Shown: one piece after another, positions 8,237 through 16,334 of the stretch
Layout of the letters: every line of letters starts with the position of its first letter
Position numbering within the stretch: position 1 is the stretch's first letter
NCBI GenBank assembly: GCA_903825255.1
Contig: CAIJZZ010000030.1
Span: 1-64,000, forward strand
DNA from: an uncultured bacterium
Lineage (GTDB): Bacteria > Patescibacteriota > Minisyncoccia > Phycocordibacterales > UBA9973
Direction of reading: 5' to 3'
DNA length: 64,000 nt
Translations under genes and position numbers: made by a program
The notes under the pieces: model-generated
Seen by the model: the letters and a program-made list of their open reading frames with translations, nothing else
The model's database searches: none
What the model was told of the DNA's origin: nothing

Positions 8237-10585
8237 TAAGAATAATTTTTTTATAATCAGATATTGGATAAATCCAAAGATTATAAAAATAGCAAAAGTC
8301 TTATATATATAAGTAAATGTTGGATAGGGTAGAGTGATATTAAAAAATCGGATAAAGAATGGCACTTGAAGCATTAAATAAAATACAATCAATTCAAATA
8401 TTGCTAGCAGAAAGAGTTGCAATTTTTCTTTTTTGGTTATAGAACCACAATATACTTTTATAGCAAAAATCAAAAATAAAAAACCAAATAAAATAAAAGA
8501 AAGTCCGACGAGTGTATTAGAAGATGCTATTTTTAAATAATATGGACTTAAAGCAAAGACTATTGATATGCCTATAGCTTCGACAATGGCACAATAGATC
8601 ACGAGAGGCATGATTCGCTTTAAAAAAGGTTTATCATTCGCTGGTAATATCTTACCAGTAGGGCGTAGTGCCCAATAATAAATAAGAATTCCGGCAAAGC
8701 CTATAGTGAAATAATTCATAAAAGTAATATTGAGTGGCGTGAGTGGGAAAGCAAAACCAAAGAGACTGATGATAATGAAAAAGAAAAGTCCAACTAAACT
8801 TTGGTTGATATATAGACCAGAATTTATTTCTATACTTCGAATAAAATGGTCCGCTAGTTCTACCGCTCCAGGTAAATCAGAAAAACTATTAGTCATTAAA
8901 ATAACATCTGCTAGTTGCCGGGTCACAGGTACTCCGTCAAACATCGCAATACTCAAATCCGATTTTTTCATAGCTAGTGCATCATTTACTCCGTCGCCAA
9001 CCATTGCCGTAAAACCATCTTTTTTAAAGGCTGTAATCAGTTTTACTTTATGTTCGGGTAAAACTTGAGCAAAAACTGTATATTTATGAGCATTAATTTC
9101 AAAATCTATATCATTCCATTTTTCCATCTCTTCTCCTGTTATCACACTTTCTGCTCCATTTATTCCGACGCTTTTAGTTACCGCTCGGACAGTTTCGGCA
9201 TTATCTCCCGAGAGTACGCGTATTTTTATTCCGCGGTCTTGAAAAAATCTTATGGTTTTTTCTATGCCTTGTCTTAAAGTATTATGAAAAACAAATATAG
9301 CAACAACCGAAAGAGGTACTTTTTCAATATTTTTTAATACTTCTATTTTGTTCGATTGAGTTACACAAAGCACTCTTTTGCCGGTTAGCGCATTTTCTTC
9401 TATTATACCCTCTAACCATTTTTTTTCGGCTTGGTTTGAGATTTGTGGCAGAAAAATGTCTGGTGTGCCGATAAAGATTGACCGAAAAGTTTCCTTTTCT
9501 TTTATTTCGATTGCTCCATATCGTCGCCAAGAAGAAAAAGATAGAGTCTTCGTTACTGCAATACCTCCCTCGTCATTTATTTTATTTTTTTCTAAATATT
9601 TTTTTACAGCTAAGACGGTTTGCGATGAATCACCTAAGCCAAAAATACAAGCTCGGGTCAGAGCATACGCATCTACCTCTTTAAAATCCTTCGGAACATA
9701 CATATTTTCTACTACTAAAATATTATCAGTTAAGGTACCAGTCTTATCGATACAAAGATTTTTTATTCTTCCGAGTTTTTCGGTCGCATTTATTTCTTGA
9801 AAAAGTACATCGCGTTTTGCATAATTGGCCGCTCCGATAGCAAATAGGAGAGTGATGACTACGATCAAACCTTGAGGTACGAGGAGACTAGCCAGTGCTC
9901 CAGCATTCATCACCATTTCCAATTTTGAAGCGTGGATTAAGGTTCCACGAATGAAGACAAATAAAAGAACTGCTAGTAAAATATAACCTGAATAAGTTAT
10001 AATTTTATTATTTGCTTGTTGAATTGAACTTGGATTTGACGCGTATTTTTTTATATCTTTACTAATTATGGAAAGGCGACTTTCGCGGAAAAGTTCCTGA
10101 GCTTCCATAATTCCATAACCAGAAGTTATAATTGCTCCAGCAATCACTTTATCACCTCTTATTTTAGAAAAAGAATCAGATTCACCGGTAATGAGAGCTT
10201 CAGATATCTCCAAATTTTCAGCTGATAAAAGTATTCCTTCGCAAGGTGCTTGGTCACCAAGCTTTAGTTTTATGAGATCACCTTTTTTTATTTTTTCGGC
10301 CAGAATCAAGGTTTCAGTTTCATCCTTATTTAAACGGAGGACAGATAGAGCAGTGAGCATCTGTAGTTTTTCTAAAAGTATCCGAGCATGTATATCTTGA
10401 GCGACAGAAATAAACGTATTTAAAAAAAGAATAATAACTAAAAATAATCCAGCTTCAAAATTGCCAAAAATAAAAAGCAGAGTAACAACAGAAAAAATTA
10501 TAGCATTTACTAAAATAAAAATATTCCGGAAAATGATTGGTCCTAAGCTTGGCAGTACACGTTTATAAATTTCAAATTTATGCAT
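8216..10585 (-). CDS. cation-transporting P-type ATPase (CtpE-like)
   Basis: The 789 aa product is a P-type ion pump of the plasma membrane. It has the actuator loop TGES (about residues 137-140), the phosphorylation motif DKTGTLTDN, the hinge GDGVNDALAMKKSDLSIAM, and eight to ten predicted membrane segments. The M4 motif is VPQGL, where Ca2+ pumps usually have PEGL. The block VLFQEINATEKLGRI before DKTGT resembles actinobacterial CtpE, an established Ca2+ transporter, so Ca2+ or Mg2+ is more likely than a heavy metal. No N-terminal metal-binding domain or CPC motif is present. It is convergent with the small Cys gene and shares its terminator. Confidence 0.88.
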   Translation of the reverse strand: MHKFEIYKRVLPSLGPIIFRNIFILVNAIIFSVVTLLFIFGNFEAGLFLVIILFLNTFISVAQDIHARILLEKLQMLTALSVLRLNKDETETLILAEKIKKGDLIKLKLGDQAPCEGILLSAENLEISEALITGESDSFSKIRGDKVIAGAIITSGYGIMEAQELFRESRLSIISKDIKKYASNPSSIQQANNKIITYSGYILLAVLLFVFIRGTLIHASKLEMVMNAGALASLLVPQGLIVVITLLFAIGAANYAKRDVLFQEINATEKLGRIKNLCIDKTGTLTDNILVVENMYVPKDFKEVDAYALTRACIFGLGDSSQTVLAVKKYLEKNKINDEGGIAVTKTLSFSSWRRYGAIEIKEKETFRSIFIGTPDIFLPQISNQAEKKWLEGIIEENALTGKRVLCVTQSNKIEVLKNIEKVPLSVVAIFVFHNTLRQGIEKTIRFFQDRGIKIRVLSGDNAETVRAVTKSVGINGAESVITGEEMEKWNDIDFEINAHKYTVFAQVLPEHKVKLITAFKKDGFTAMVGDGVNDALAMKKSDLSIAMFDGVPVTRQLADVILMTNSFSDLPGAVELADHFIRSIEINSGLYINQSLVGLFFFIIISLFGFAFPLTPLNITFMNYFTIGFAGILIYYWALRPTGKILPANDKPFLKRIMPLVIYCAIVEAIGISIVFALSPYYLKIASSNTLVGLSFILFGFLFLIFAIKVYCGSITKKEKLQLFLLAIFELIVFYLMLQVPFFIRFFNITLPYPTFTYIYKTFAIFIIFGFIQYLIIKKLFLKNKKGI

Positions 10586-10689
10586 ATAGGATAAAATTTT
10601 TAGCTTTGTCTAATCTATATAATTTATCATTTTGGGCTGATAAAGTATAGTTTTAACTCCTAAGGTGATGTTTGAATAACTATATTAGA

Positions 10690-10726
10690 TAAATAAAAAT
10701 CCCTGTCAATATAAATATTGACAGGG
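10690..10726 (-). terminator. terminator of the 10786-11232 gene
   Basis: An eleven-base perfect stem, CCCTGTCAATA/TATTGACAGGG, with loop TAAA is followed on the minus strand by ATTTTTATTT. Confidence 0.75.
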
Positions 10727-10785
10727 ACACTAAACCAATTTAAAAAACTATGAAAACAAACTTACGGAGTTACCTTTTAATGTAT

Positions 10786-11232
10786 TTATAACTTTAAAAA
10801 ATTTTCAGCTTTAAGCCCAAGCTTATTTTTGGGAGAATTTACATAATCGTTAATACTTTTATTAACGACTTCTGGGTCGTTTAAGATAAAACCTATTTCA
10901 TACTTTCGTAAAGGTTCTAACTCTTCATCACTTAGTTTCAAAAGTTTTTGAAACTCTGGTCTGAGTTTTTCCATAGTACCTGTAAAAACTTCTCCTTTAT
11001 AGGAAAATACATAAACAGCATTTTCTCCAAATTCATAGAGTCCGCCATCTTTAATTGGAATATAGTCGCATTTTATGCGAAAAAATCTCGTAATAATTCC
11101 ATTATTTGTAGCTTCATACCTGTACAGTTCATTGTTTAATGTAAAAAGTGAAATAGCGAATTGTAAATCATCATATTCACAATCAATATTGATGTAACCG
11201 ACAAATTTATATTTCAAAGTATTTTCTTTCAT
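10786..11232 (-). CDS. hypothetical soluble protein
   Basis: The 148 aa product is not recognised. It has no signal peptide or membrane segment. The first two thirds are strand-rich with many aromatic residues (ELYRYEATNNGIITRFFRI, YEFGENAVYVFSYKGEVFTG). The C-terminus is helical and charged (KLLKLSDEELEPLRKYEIGF). It is a single-gene unit ending in a strong terminator, in an accessory-looking stretch. Confidence 0.55.
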   Translation of the reverse strand: MKENTLKYKFVGYINIDCEYDDLQFAISLFTLNNELYRYEATNNGIITRFFRIKCDYIPIKDGGLYEFGENAVYVFSYKGEVFTGTMEKLRPEFQKLLKLSDEELEPLRKYEIGFILNDPEVVNKSINDYVNSPKNKLGLKAENFLKL

Positions 11233-11429
11233 AGTATTAAGTTATTAGTTAATTAATAGTTAAATTATTTTCATCTCCAGACATCTTAGAGAGAAAAATA
11301 ATCTAACTATTACAACTAAAAACTATTGTCAAAAAACTACCACTTTTGTGATATTACCACACCAATATTATTTGTCTAGACAGTTATAACTTTAAAATAG
11401 GTTATAGAGATTTTATTTATATTAAAAGT

Positions 11430-11444
11430 GTGCGTCGGGAAGGA
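11430..11444 (-). repeat. copy of the tRNA-Tyr 3' end
   Basis: GTGCGTCGGGAAGGA matches the 3' acceptor and T-arm side of the intact tRNA-Tyr gene at 11607-11621, about 180 bases away in the same orientation. Such 3'-end copies are typical of attachment sites, but no integrase is nearby. Confidence 0.6.
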
Positions 11445-11469
11445 ATTTCTCTCCTTACAGGAGCAGTAC

Positions 11470-11512
11470 ACCTTTTCAACCCCGTCGTTCGCGAACGACA
11501 AGGTAATGAAAA
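11470..11512 (+). repeat. palindromic element family B, copy 1 (intergenic)
   Basis: The core ACCCCGTCGTTCGCGAACGA continues as CAAGGT and is flanked by CTTTTC and GAAAAG arms. The same 27-base core occurs inside two genes at 42669-42695 and 50295-50321. Confidence 0.75.
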
Positions 11513-11567
11513 GCTTTTCGAATCCTTCACGGAAACAAAGCAGTTTGTTTCCTCACGACGAGACATA

Positions 11568-11602
11568 TAAAAAAATCTTATAACAGAAGTTATAGATTTT
11601 TT
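11568..11602 (-). terminator. terminator of tRNA-Tyr
   Basis: On the minus strand, AAAATCTATAAC and GTTATAAGATTTT pair around TTCT and are followed by T residues, a few bases after the tRNA 3' end. Confidence 0.7.
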
Positions 11603-11607
11603 CATTG

Positions 11608-11690
11608 TGCGTCGGGAAGGATTCGAACCTTCGTAGCCCGAAGGCGACAGATTTACAGTCTGTTGTAATTGACCACTCTACCACCGACGC
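11608..11690 (-). tRNA. tRNA-Tyr (anticodon GTA)
   Basis: The minus strand has acceptor GCGTCGG/CCGACGC, D-arm GTGGTAGAGTGGTCAATTAC, anticodon loop CTGTAAA (GTA), the long variable arm expected of bacterial tRNA-Tyr (GCCTTCGGGC region) and T-loop GGTTCGAATCC. Discriminator A73; CCA is not encoded (CAA follows). The 3' end of the upstream GIY-YIG reading frame runs into this gene. Confidence 0.95.
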
Positions 11691-11925
11691 ATATTAAGTT
11701 TTTAAAAGCATTCCCACCTTTATAGCTTTTAATTTGTTTTTCTCTTTTGTATGCCTCTTGTTGATTTGTATATTTTTCTAAATAAATTATTTCATAAGGG
11801 ATATTATTTTTGATTGATTTAGTATAACCACTATTATGTTCCTCTAATCTCCTTTCTGGATTATTAGAGCAACCAATATAATATTTCTTATTTGTTTTAC
11901 TTTGTAAAATATAAACGAACCACAT
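11653..11925 (-). CDS. single-domain GIY-YIG nuclease
   Basis: The product (90 aa from the preferred ATG at 11925) is a minimal GIY-YIG endonuclease domain. It has WFVYILQSKTNKKYYIGCS with the VYIL and YYIG strands, the helix NPERRLEEHNSG with catalytic Arg, and the YLEKYTNQQEAYKREKQIK block holding the catalytic Glu. An upstream in-frame ATG at 12036 would add 37 residues translated from two G+C-rich hairpins, so I reject it. The last dozen or so codons lie inside the tRNA-Tyr gene, where the stop codon is found. The family is widespread in CPR bacteria as UvrC-like minimal proteins of uncertain role. The tRNA fragments on both sides make mobility plausible. Confidence 0.8.
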   Translation of the reverse strand: MWFVYILQSKTNKKYYIGCSNNPERRLEEHNSGYTKSIKNNIPYEIIYLEKYTNQQEAYKREKQIKSYKGGNAFKNLICVGGRVVNYNRL

Positions 11926-11941
11926 AAAGATATTATTGACC

Positions 11942-11991
11942 ATCCCGCATTCTGCGGGACAAGCTCTACCTTTACCCCGCATACTGCGGGG
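11942..11991. repeat. two adjacent G+C-rich hairpins
   Basis: ATCCCGCATTCTGCGGGAC (11942-11960) and CCCCGCATACTGCGGGG (11975-11991) share the arm CCCGCA..TGCGGG and are strongly G+C-rich against the surroundings. They lie upstream of the GIY-YIG start, just next to a tRNA-Tyr 5' fragment. Confidence 0.65.
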
Positions 11992-12002
11992 ACCGACGCA
12001 TA
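11992..12002 (-). repeat. short copy of the tRNA-Tyr 5' end
   Basis: On the minus strand TATGCGTCGGT equals the eleven bases at the 5' boundary of the intact tRNA-Tyr gene. With the 3'-end copy at 11430 it brackets the GIY-YIG/tRNA block. The match is short. Confidence 0.4.
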
Positions 12003-12051
12003 GGAATAAAATACCATAAAAAAACTTTTTTTGCATCTTTTTTATATAAAT

Positions 12052-12078
12052 AAAAACATCCTCTAGGAGGATGTTTTT
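12052..12078 (-). terminator. terminator of the secreted protein gene
   Basis: AAAAACATCCTC and GAGGATGTTTTT form a twelve-base stem with loop TAG. It lies 18 bases after the stop codon of the minus-strand gene. Confidence 0.8.
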
Positions 12079-12096
12079 AGGTCGGAGATATTATAT

Positions 12097-12516
12097 TTAA
12101 TTTCCTGAAGCAGAAGCTGGCTCACCGGCTCCTCCAGGCAATTTACAAGCCTTGGAAGCAGTCCTGAAAGTTGCCCAGTCTGCTTTCTTGGCTTTTTGCC
12201 AAGTATTTTGAGCAGTCTTGGCAGAAGTGTTGAAAGCTTTCCAAGCAGCAGCGACAGCTGTCTTTCTGCCTGTCGTCATTCCCCAAGCTGTGGCTAAAGC
12301 GGATGCTCTTGTCGAGTAAGCGGAAGTCATAGCTCCCGAGAAATCTGAGAAGCCAGAAGCTATTGCTGTTTCTCTAGTAGTTACAGCAGTTGCGACACAA
12401 GCAACCTTGTCGGTTGTTGATGTAGTAGTAGTCGTTGCGCCTGTTTGCGCGAAAGCTAATCCAGCTAAAGCAAAAGAGGAAACGATTACTCCAGTTGCGA
12501 TAATTTTTTTGAACAT
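12097..12516 (-). CDS. secreted Ala/Thr-rich small protein
   Basis: The 139 aa product has a clear signal peptide (MFKKIIATGVIVSSFALAGLAFAQ, cut expected after AFA) followed by a Thr/Ser linker (TTTTTSTTDK) and an Ala-rich helical domain with regularly spaced Trp (WGMTTGRKTAVAAAWKAF, NTWQKAKKADWATF). There are two cysteines in the mature part, one early (VACVATAV) and one late (KACKLPGG), which could form a disulfide. The tail is Gly/Pro/Ser. Its DNA is more G+C-rich than its neighbours, and it has its own terminator, suggesting high expression. Function unknown; it is a candidate surface or released protein. Confidence 0.75.
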   Translation of the reverse strand: MFKKIIATGVIVSSFALAGLAFAQTGATTTTTSTTDKVACVATAVTTRETAIASGFSDFSGAMTSAYSTRASALATAWGMTTGRKTAVAAAWKAFNTSAKTAQNTWQKAKKADWATFRTASKACKLPGGAGEPASASGN

Positions 12517-12618
12517 AATTAGTTAAACATTATTAGTTGTTAATAATAGCGACCTTTTTATAAATTATAACTCTTTAAGGATAGTATTTATTTATGAAGA
12601 TTTAATGAAAATTTACTA

Positions 12619-12646
12619 TTGACATTTAATTTTAATTAGCTATAAT
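12619..12646 (+). promoter_or_regulatory. sigma70-type promoter (TTGACA-16-TATAAT)
   Basis: Consensus -35 TTGACA (12619-12624) and -10 TATAAT (12641-12646). It would give a leader of about 115 bases before the gene at 12767, including a possible 12-codon ORF at 12717. Confidence 0.7.
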
Positions 12647-12766
12647 ACTAAAAATTGTAGTTTTTTGAAATAAGTGGTTTAGTTATGATATATAGGATTT
12701 TCTAAGTTTCTTTTATGAAAGGAAATTTTGAAAATTCTATATTTATTAACTAATTTATTATAATTT

Positions 12767-13030
12767 ATGAAAGCTTATAAGTCATTAACTAAAGAAGAAA
12801 AAAAAATTTTACGAACAGCAATATTAGCTCGTGGTTGGTATTTTCCTGTTGGAATTGCTTTAGGAATTTTTTTTGCGAAATATAAGTATGAAACAAATTT
12901 CTGTGGATGGAGATTATTAGTATTTTCAATACTAGTATTTTTTATCACTTTGTTTTTTATTTTTCGCGAATTTAAAAGACTTCAAAAGTTTGATAAGGAC
13001 GCAGAGAAGATTATAAAAAGAGCAAATTAA
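12767..13030 (+). CDS. small membrane protein with two transmembrane segments
   Basis: The 87 aa product is not recognised. A basic, charged N-terminus (KAYKSLTKEEKKILRTA) is followed by two hydrophobic segments (about residues 23-39 and 48-67) and a charged cytoplasmic tail (REFKRLQKFDKDAEKIIKR). It has a consensus promoter upstream and a terminator 30 bases downstream, so it is transcribed alone. Confidence 0.6.
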   Translation: MKAYKSLTKEEKKILRTAILARGWYFPVGIALGIFFAKYKYETNFCGWRLLVFSILVFFITLFFIFREFKRLQKFDKDAEKIIKRAN

Positions 13031-13056
13031 AATGATCAACTTAAAAATTGATTGAG

Positions 13057-13097
13057 GAGCTTGTGAATATTTTGAAATTATTTACAAGCTTTTTTTA
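13057..13097 (+). terminator. terminator after the 12767-13030 gene
   Basis: AGCTTGT..AATA pairs with TATT.ACAAGCT and is followed by TTTTTTT. Confidence 0.7.
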
Positions 13098-13105
13098 ATA
13101 TTCAT

Positions 13106-13133
13106 TTGACTTTTATTTTAAAATACTTATAGT
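13106..13133 (+). promoter_or_regulatory. promoter (TTGACT-16-TATAGT)
   Basis: -35 TTGACT at 13106 and -10 TATAGT at 13128, about 80 bases before the ATG at 13211. It probably drives that gene and the ATP synthase c-like gene 44 bases further on. Confidence 0.55.
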
Positions 13134-13210
13134 AAGTAAGCACGTACATATTTTTCTTTGAAAACAATTTGTAATTTTAGATGTAATTTAATTTTTTAAA
13201 AAGTAATCTT

Positions 13211-13648
13211 ATGATAGAAAAAATCAGTCTATTCATGGAAGGGGTAACCCCTCTTGCCTGGATTGCCATCGCAGTAACTCTCTTACTCTTGGTGGCTTTT
13301 GTTGAACTGGTGCTTCGTTTTTCTAGTTTGAAGGGTTCTATAAAAAAATCCCCTTCAAGAAGACCTCTTTCGAAAAGACCTCGTTCGCCTATACCTGAAG
13401 AGTATAAAAACAATTCTAATCTTTATCATTGGTATTTTTCCGATTTTAAAGATAATTGGTTTGTGTTGGTAAAAGGCGTAAAACAAAAAAGCGAGAGAGC
13501 CTTATTTTGGGAAAATTTTAATAATAAAAAATTCCCTATAAATGAGGAACTAGAAGATCCAAGTTCGGAAATTAAGGAATCAACGAATCCTAAAATTAAA
13601 AATAAGGATTCAGAAATTCCAAATCCAAAACAGGGAACAAAAGAATAA
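13211..13648 (+). CDS. single-pass membrane protein, unknown
   Basis: The 145 aa product is not recognised. One strong membrane segment (about residues 14-37) is followed by a basic Arg/Ser/Pro stretch (KKSPSRRPLSKRPRSPIPEEY), then a compact aromatic part (NNSNLYHWYFSDFKDNWFVLVKG) and a disordered Lys/Asn/Glu/Pro tail. The basic stretch just inside the membrane fits an N-out topology with a cytoplasmic domain. It precedes the c-like subunit and may be co-transcribed with it. Confidence 0.6.
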   Translation: MIEKISLFMEGVTPLAWIAIAVTLLLLVAFVELVLRFSSLKGSIKKSPSRRPLSKRPRSPIPEEYKNNSNLYHWYFSDFKDNWFVLVKGVKQKSERALFWENFNNKKFPINEELEDPSSEIKESTNPKIKNKDSEIPNPKQGTKE

Positions 13649-13692
13649 AGTAAATAATTTTTTTTAATTTTTAAATCTTTAATTCAATTAAT

Positions 13693-14211
13693 ATGAAAAA
13701 AATATTTTTAATGAGCTTTATCGCTCTTATTTTTGCAATTAATATTCCTACTTTTGCAAGTAGCGAAAAAGATAGTTCTAAAATTTTTAATCCAAATGAA
13801 TCTGCAAAGATTGCACAAATTAATGCAGATAATCAGGTTACTATTGAAAAACTCAGGATTGAAAAAGAAGTGGCGTTAGCTAAGCTTAAAGATCAAAGCG
13901 CAAAAGAACTTGCTAAACAAAAATTAGAATCTGAAGAAAGAATGGGGAAGCTCAAAGCAGAAGCTGATGTTAAGGTGGCAAATGCCATAGGTAGTGGTTG
14001 GGCCAGATTCGGAGCAGGTCTTGGTGCAGGTGTTGCAGTGATAGGTGCAGGAATCGGTATAGGAAATATTGGGGCAAGGGCATTGGAATCTATAGCCCGC
14101 CAACCTGCTGAAGCCAGTGTTATTCGTTCAAACATGATTGTCTCTGCTGCTCTTATAGAAGGTGTAGCTTTCTTCGCTATAGTGGTTTGTTTGTTGATAC
14201 TATTTGTATAA
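13693..14211 (+). CDS. atpE: F-type ATP synthase subunit c with N-terminal exported coiled-coil extension
   Basis: The C-terminal ~75 residues form a normal c subunit: two hydrophobic helices, with Gly-rich FGAGLGAGVAVIGAGIGIG in helix 1, the polar loop RALESIARQPAE, and helix 2 SAALIEGVAFFAIVV carrying the ion-binding Glu. Gly rather than Ser/Thr follows that Glu, which favours H+ over Na+. In front are a signal-peptide-like segment (about residues 1-22) and a long Lys/Glu coiled coil (about 40-95), making 172 aa instead of about 75-90. No other atp gene is within the window. A strong terminator follows. Either an accessory c subunit or the genome's only one with an unusual leader. Confidence 0.82.
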   Translation: MKKIFLMSFIALIFAINIPTFASSEKDSSKIFNPNESAKIAQINADNQVTIEKLRIEKEVALAKLKDQSAKELAKQKLESEERMGKLKAEADVKVANAIGSGWARFGAGLGAGVAVIGAGIGIGNIGARALESIARQPAEASVIRSNMIVSAALIEGVAFFAIVVCLLILFV

Positions 14212-14264
14212 TAAATAGTATCAACTAATTAATAGGTACGTGCAAAATACTTATATAAATATTA

Positions 14265-14300
14265 GCCATCGAGATTCAAAAATTCTCGATGGTTTTTTTA
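14265..14300 (+). terminator. terminator after the c-like subunit gene
   Basis: CCATCGAGA and TCTCGATGG pair, followed by TTTTTTTATT. Confidence 0.85.
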
Positions 14301-14386
14301 TTGTCTTTTTTATAAAAGTATGCTATTATAAATATATCAAATTTGAGCCTCTCGGCTTTTTTTGTTTAATCAACTAAATTTAAATT

Positions 14387-16207
14387 ATGGAAATTAGAAA
14401 CATAGCAATTATCGCGCACGTGGACCATGGCAAGACGACCTTGACGGATGCTTTAATGAAGCAAAATGGTAACTTGCAAGAAGAAGGAGTTTCAATGGAT
14501 TCAAATGCTTTAGAGAAAGAGCGCGGTATTACTATTTATTCCAAAAACACTTCTATTTATTATAAAGATACAAAGATAAACATTGTGGATACTCCTGGGC
14601 ACGCTGATTTCGGCTCGGAAGTAGAGCGGGTTTTACGAGCGGTTGATTCAGTACTTCTATTAGTAGATGCTGTAGAGGGTCCGATGCCACAAACTCGTTT
14701 TGTTTTGAAAAAGTCTTTAGAGCTTGGTTTAAAGCCAATTGTTATAATCAATAAAATAGACAAACCAGCCGCTAATCCACATAGAGTACACGCAGAAGTT
14801 TTAGATTTATTTTTTGAATTAGGTGCGACAGAAGAACAAGCCAATTTTGAAACTGTTTATGCTATCGGACGAGAAGGTGTGGCTAAGAGACATTTAAATG
14901 AAGAAGCGAAAGATTTATCACCGATTTTAGACGTGATACTCGAGAAGGTTCCATCAGCTTCGGATGATTTAGCTGGAAAAATGTCCGCTCAAGTATTCAA
15001 TTTAGGTTATGATAATTTTTTAGGCCGTATGGCAGTGGCTCGAATTTATTCTGGTGAAATTTCTGCCGGTAGCTCAGTTTTTGTTAAAGGAGAAAATGGC
15101 ACCAGAACTGGAAAAATAGTAAAGCTCTTTACTTTTGAAGGAATAAATAGAAAAGAAGTTCCGACAGCCTCGGCTGGAGATATTGTTCTTCTCTCTGGTA
15201 TCCCAGATATATATATTGGAGAAACTATTTGTGCTGATGAAAGCGTAGAGGCATTACCACATATCGCTATCGATGAACCGACTATCTCTTTGAATTTTTT
15301 AGTGAATGATTCTCCGTTCGCTGGACGCGAAGGCAAATTTGTCACTTCTAGACAAATCAAAGAAAGACTCGAAAAGGAATTAGAAATCAACGTAGGTCTT
15401 AAAGTTGATTTTTCTCCTGACCAAGGAAAGAACAGAATGGGTCCATCTTTTTTTAAAGTTTACGGCCGAGGTGAATTACACGTAGCTATCTTATTAGAGA
15501 ATATGCGTCGTGAAGGATTTGAAATACAAGTTTCTCAACCAGAAGTTATTATTAAAGAAGAGAATGGAGTCAAAACTGAACCATATGAAGAATTAGTTAT
15601 TGATGTTCCACTTGAATTTTCTGGGCAAGTAATTGAAAAAATAAATAAGCGTCGTGGACTTATGAAGCATATGGAAGAAAAAGAAGGTATCGCGCGAGTA
15701 GTTTTCGAAATTCCGACTCGTGGCTTACTCGGGCTTCGTGGAGATTTTATTATAGATACAAAAGGAGAAGGTATTATGTCTTCACGGGTCATAGGTTTTA
15801 AAGAATATGCCGGTATAATCCGTAAAAAAGAATATGGCTCAATGGCCTCGATGGTTTCAGGAAAAGCGGTAGCTTTTTCTTTGGCTAATTTACAAGAGCG
15901 TGGACTTTTGTTTATTGAACATGGCACAGAAGTCTATGAAGGAATGGTTGTCGGTAATGTCTTAAAAGGTGAGGAAATGTCTGTAAATCCAACTAAAGGC
16001 AAACAGCTTACTAATATGCGTGCTTCTGGTACAGATGAGGCACTTTATTTAAAGCCAGCTTATATTTTGAGTATTGAAAGAGGACTCGAAGTTATGAATC
16101 ACGATGAATATTTAGAAGTGACTCCGAAATCTGTAAGATTAAGAAAAAAATATTTAACCGAGCTTGACCGAGTTCGAGCCAATCGAGGAGAAAAAGGTAG
16201 CGAATAA
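14387..16207 (+). CDS. typA: ribosome-associated GTPase TypA/BipA
   Basis: TypA is an EF-G-like translational GTPase acting on the ribosome under stress and in subunit assembly. The 606 aa length is normal. It has the P-loop AHVDHGKTT (residues 10-18), switch [16 protein letters not shown], and NKIDKP, followed by the beta-barrel, EF-G III/V-like domains, and the TypA-specific C-terminal domain ([17 protein letters not shown]). A short hairpin, GAGCC/GGCTTTTTTT, lies in the leader. The gene is transcribed alone or with the downstream sigma-like gene, which has its own promoter. Confidence 0.96.
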   Translation: MEIRNIAIIAHVDHGKTTLTDALMKQNGNLQEEGVSMDSNALEKERGITIYSKNTSIYYKDTKINIVDTPGHADFGSEVERVLRAVDSVLLLVDAVEGPMPQTRFVLKKSLELGLKPIVIINKIDKPAANPHRVHAEVLDLFFELGATEEQANFETVYAIGREGVAKRHLNEEAKDLSPILDVILEKVPSASDDLAGKMSAQVFNLGYDNFLGRMAVARIYSGEISAGSSVFVKGENGTRTGKIVKLFTFEGINRKEVPTASAGDIVLLSGIPDIYIGETICADESVEALPHIAIDEPTISLNFLVNDSPFAGREGKFVTSRQIKERLEKELEINVGLKVDFSPDQGKNRMGPSFFKVYGRGELHVAILLENMRREGFEIQVSQPEVIIKEENGVKTEPYEELVIDVPLEFSGQVIEKINKRRGLMKHMEEKEGIARVVFEIPTRGLLGLRGDFIIDTKGEGIMSSRVIGFKEYAGIIRKKEYGSMASMVSGKAVAFSLANLQERGLLFIEHGTEVYEGMVVGNVLKGEEMSVNPTKGKQLTNMRASGTDEALYLKPAYILSIERGLEVMNHDEYLEVTPKSVRLRKKYLTELDRVRANRGEKGSE

Positions 16208-16226
16208 AAATATTAGATTTAAATAT

Positions 16227-16254
16227 TTGACACTAAGTAAACAATGTGTATAAT
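16227..16254 (+). promoter_or_regulatory. consensus sigma70 promoter (TTGACA-16-TATAAT)
   Basis: -35 at 16227-16232 and -10 at 16249-16254. The leader of about 75 bases contains the hairpin CCCGCAAAAGCGG at 16306-16318 before the ATG at 16335. Confidence 0.75.
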
Positions 16255-16334
16255 ATAAAGATAGACAAAAAGTTAATTTTAAGAGTTTAATCATTAAAAA
16301 TTATTTTCCCGCAAAAGCGGATAATATTAAAAAA

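Larger units (their letters stand above)
11233..11607. other. intergenic region with palindromes and a tRNA-Tyr 3' fragment
   Basis: This 375-base gap has no supportable gene. From left to right it holds about 190 bases of plain A+T-rich DNA, a 15-base copy of the tRNA-Tyr 3' end (11430-11444), a family B palindrome (11470-11512), a hairpin with nine-base arms GGAAACAAA/TTTGTTTCC (11531-11552), and the terminator of tRNA-Tyr. Confidence 0.7.

Noticed and set aside
11417-11605. Minus-strand ORF of 62 aa over the palindromes near tRNA-Tyr
   Set aside because: It is made of repeat and tRNA-fragment sequence, lacks a ribosome-binding site and resembles no protein.
11430-11690. An attachment site of an integrated phage or ICE at tRNA-Tyr
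   Set aside because: The copy of the tRNA 3' end is about 180 bases away and no integrase or phage gene lies between or near; a scar or a small element is the most that can be said.
11926-12036. N-terminal extension of the GIY-YIG protein
   Set aside because: The extra residues are a translation of two hairpins and a tRNA fragment. The domain starts at MWFVYIL.
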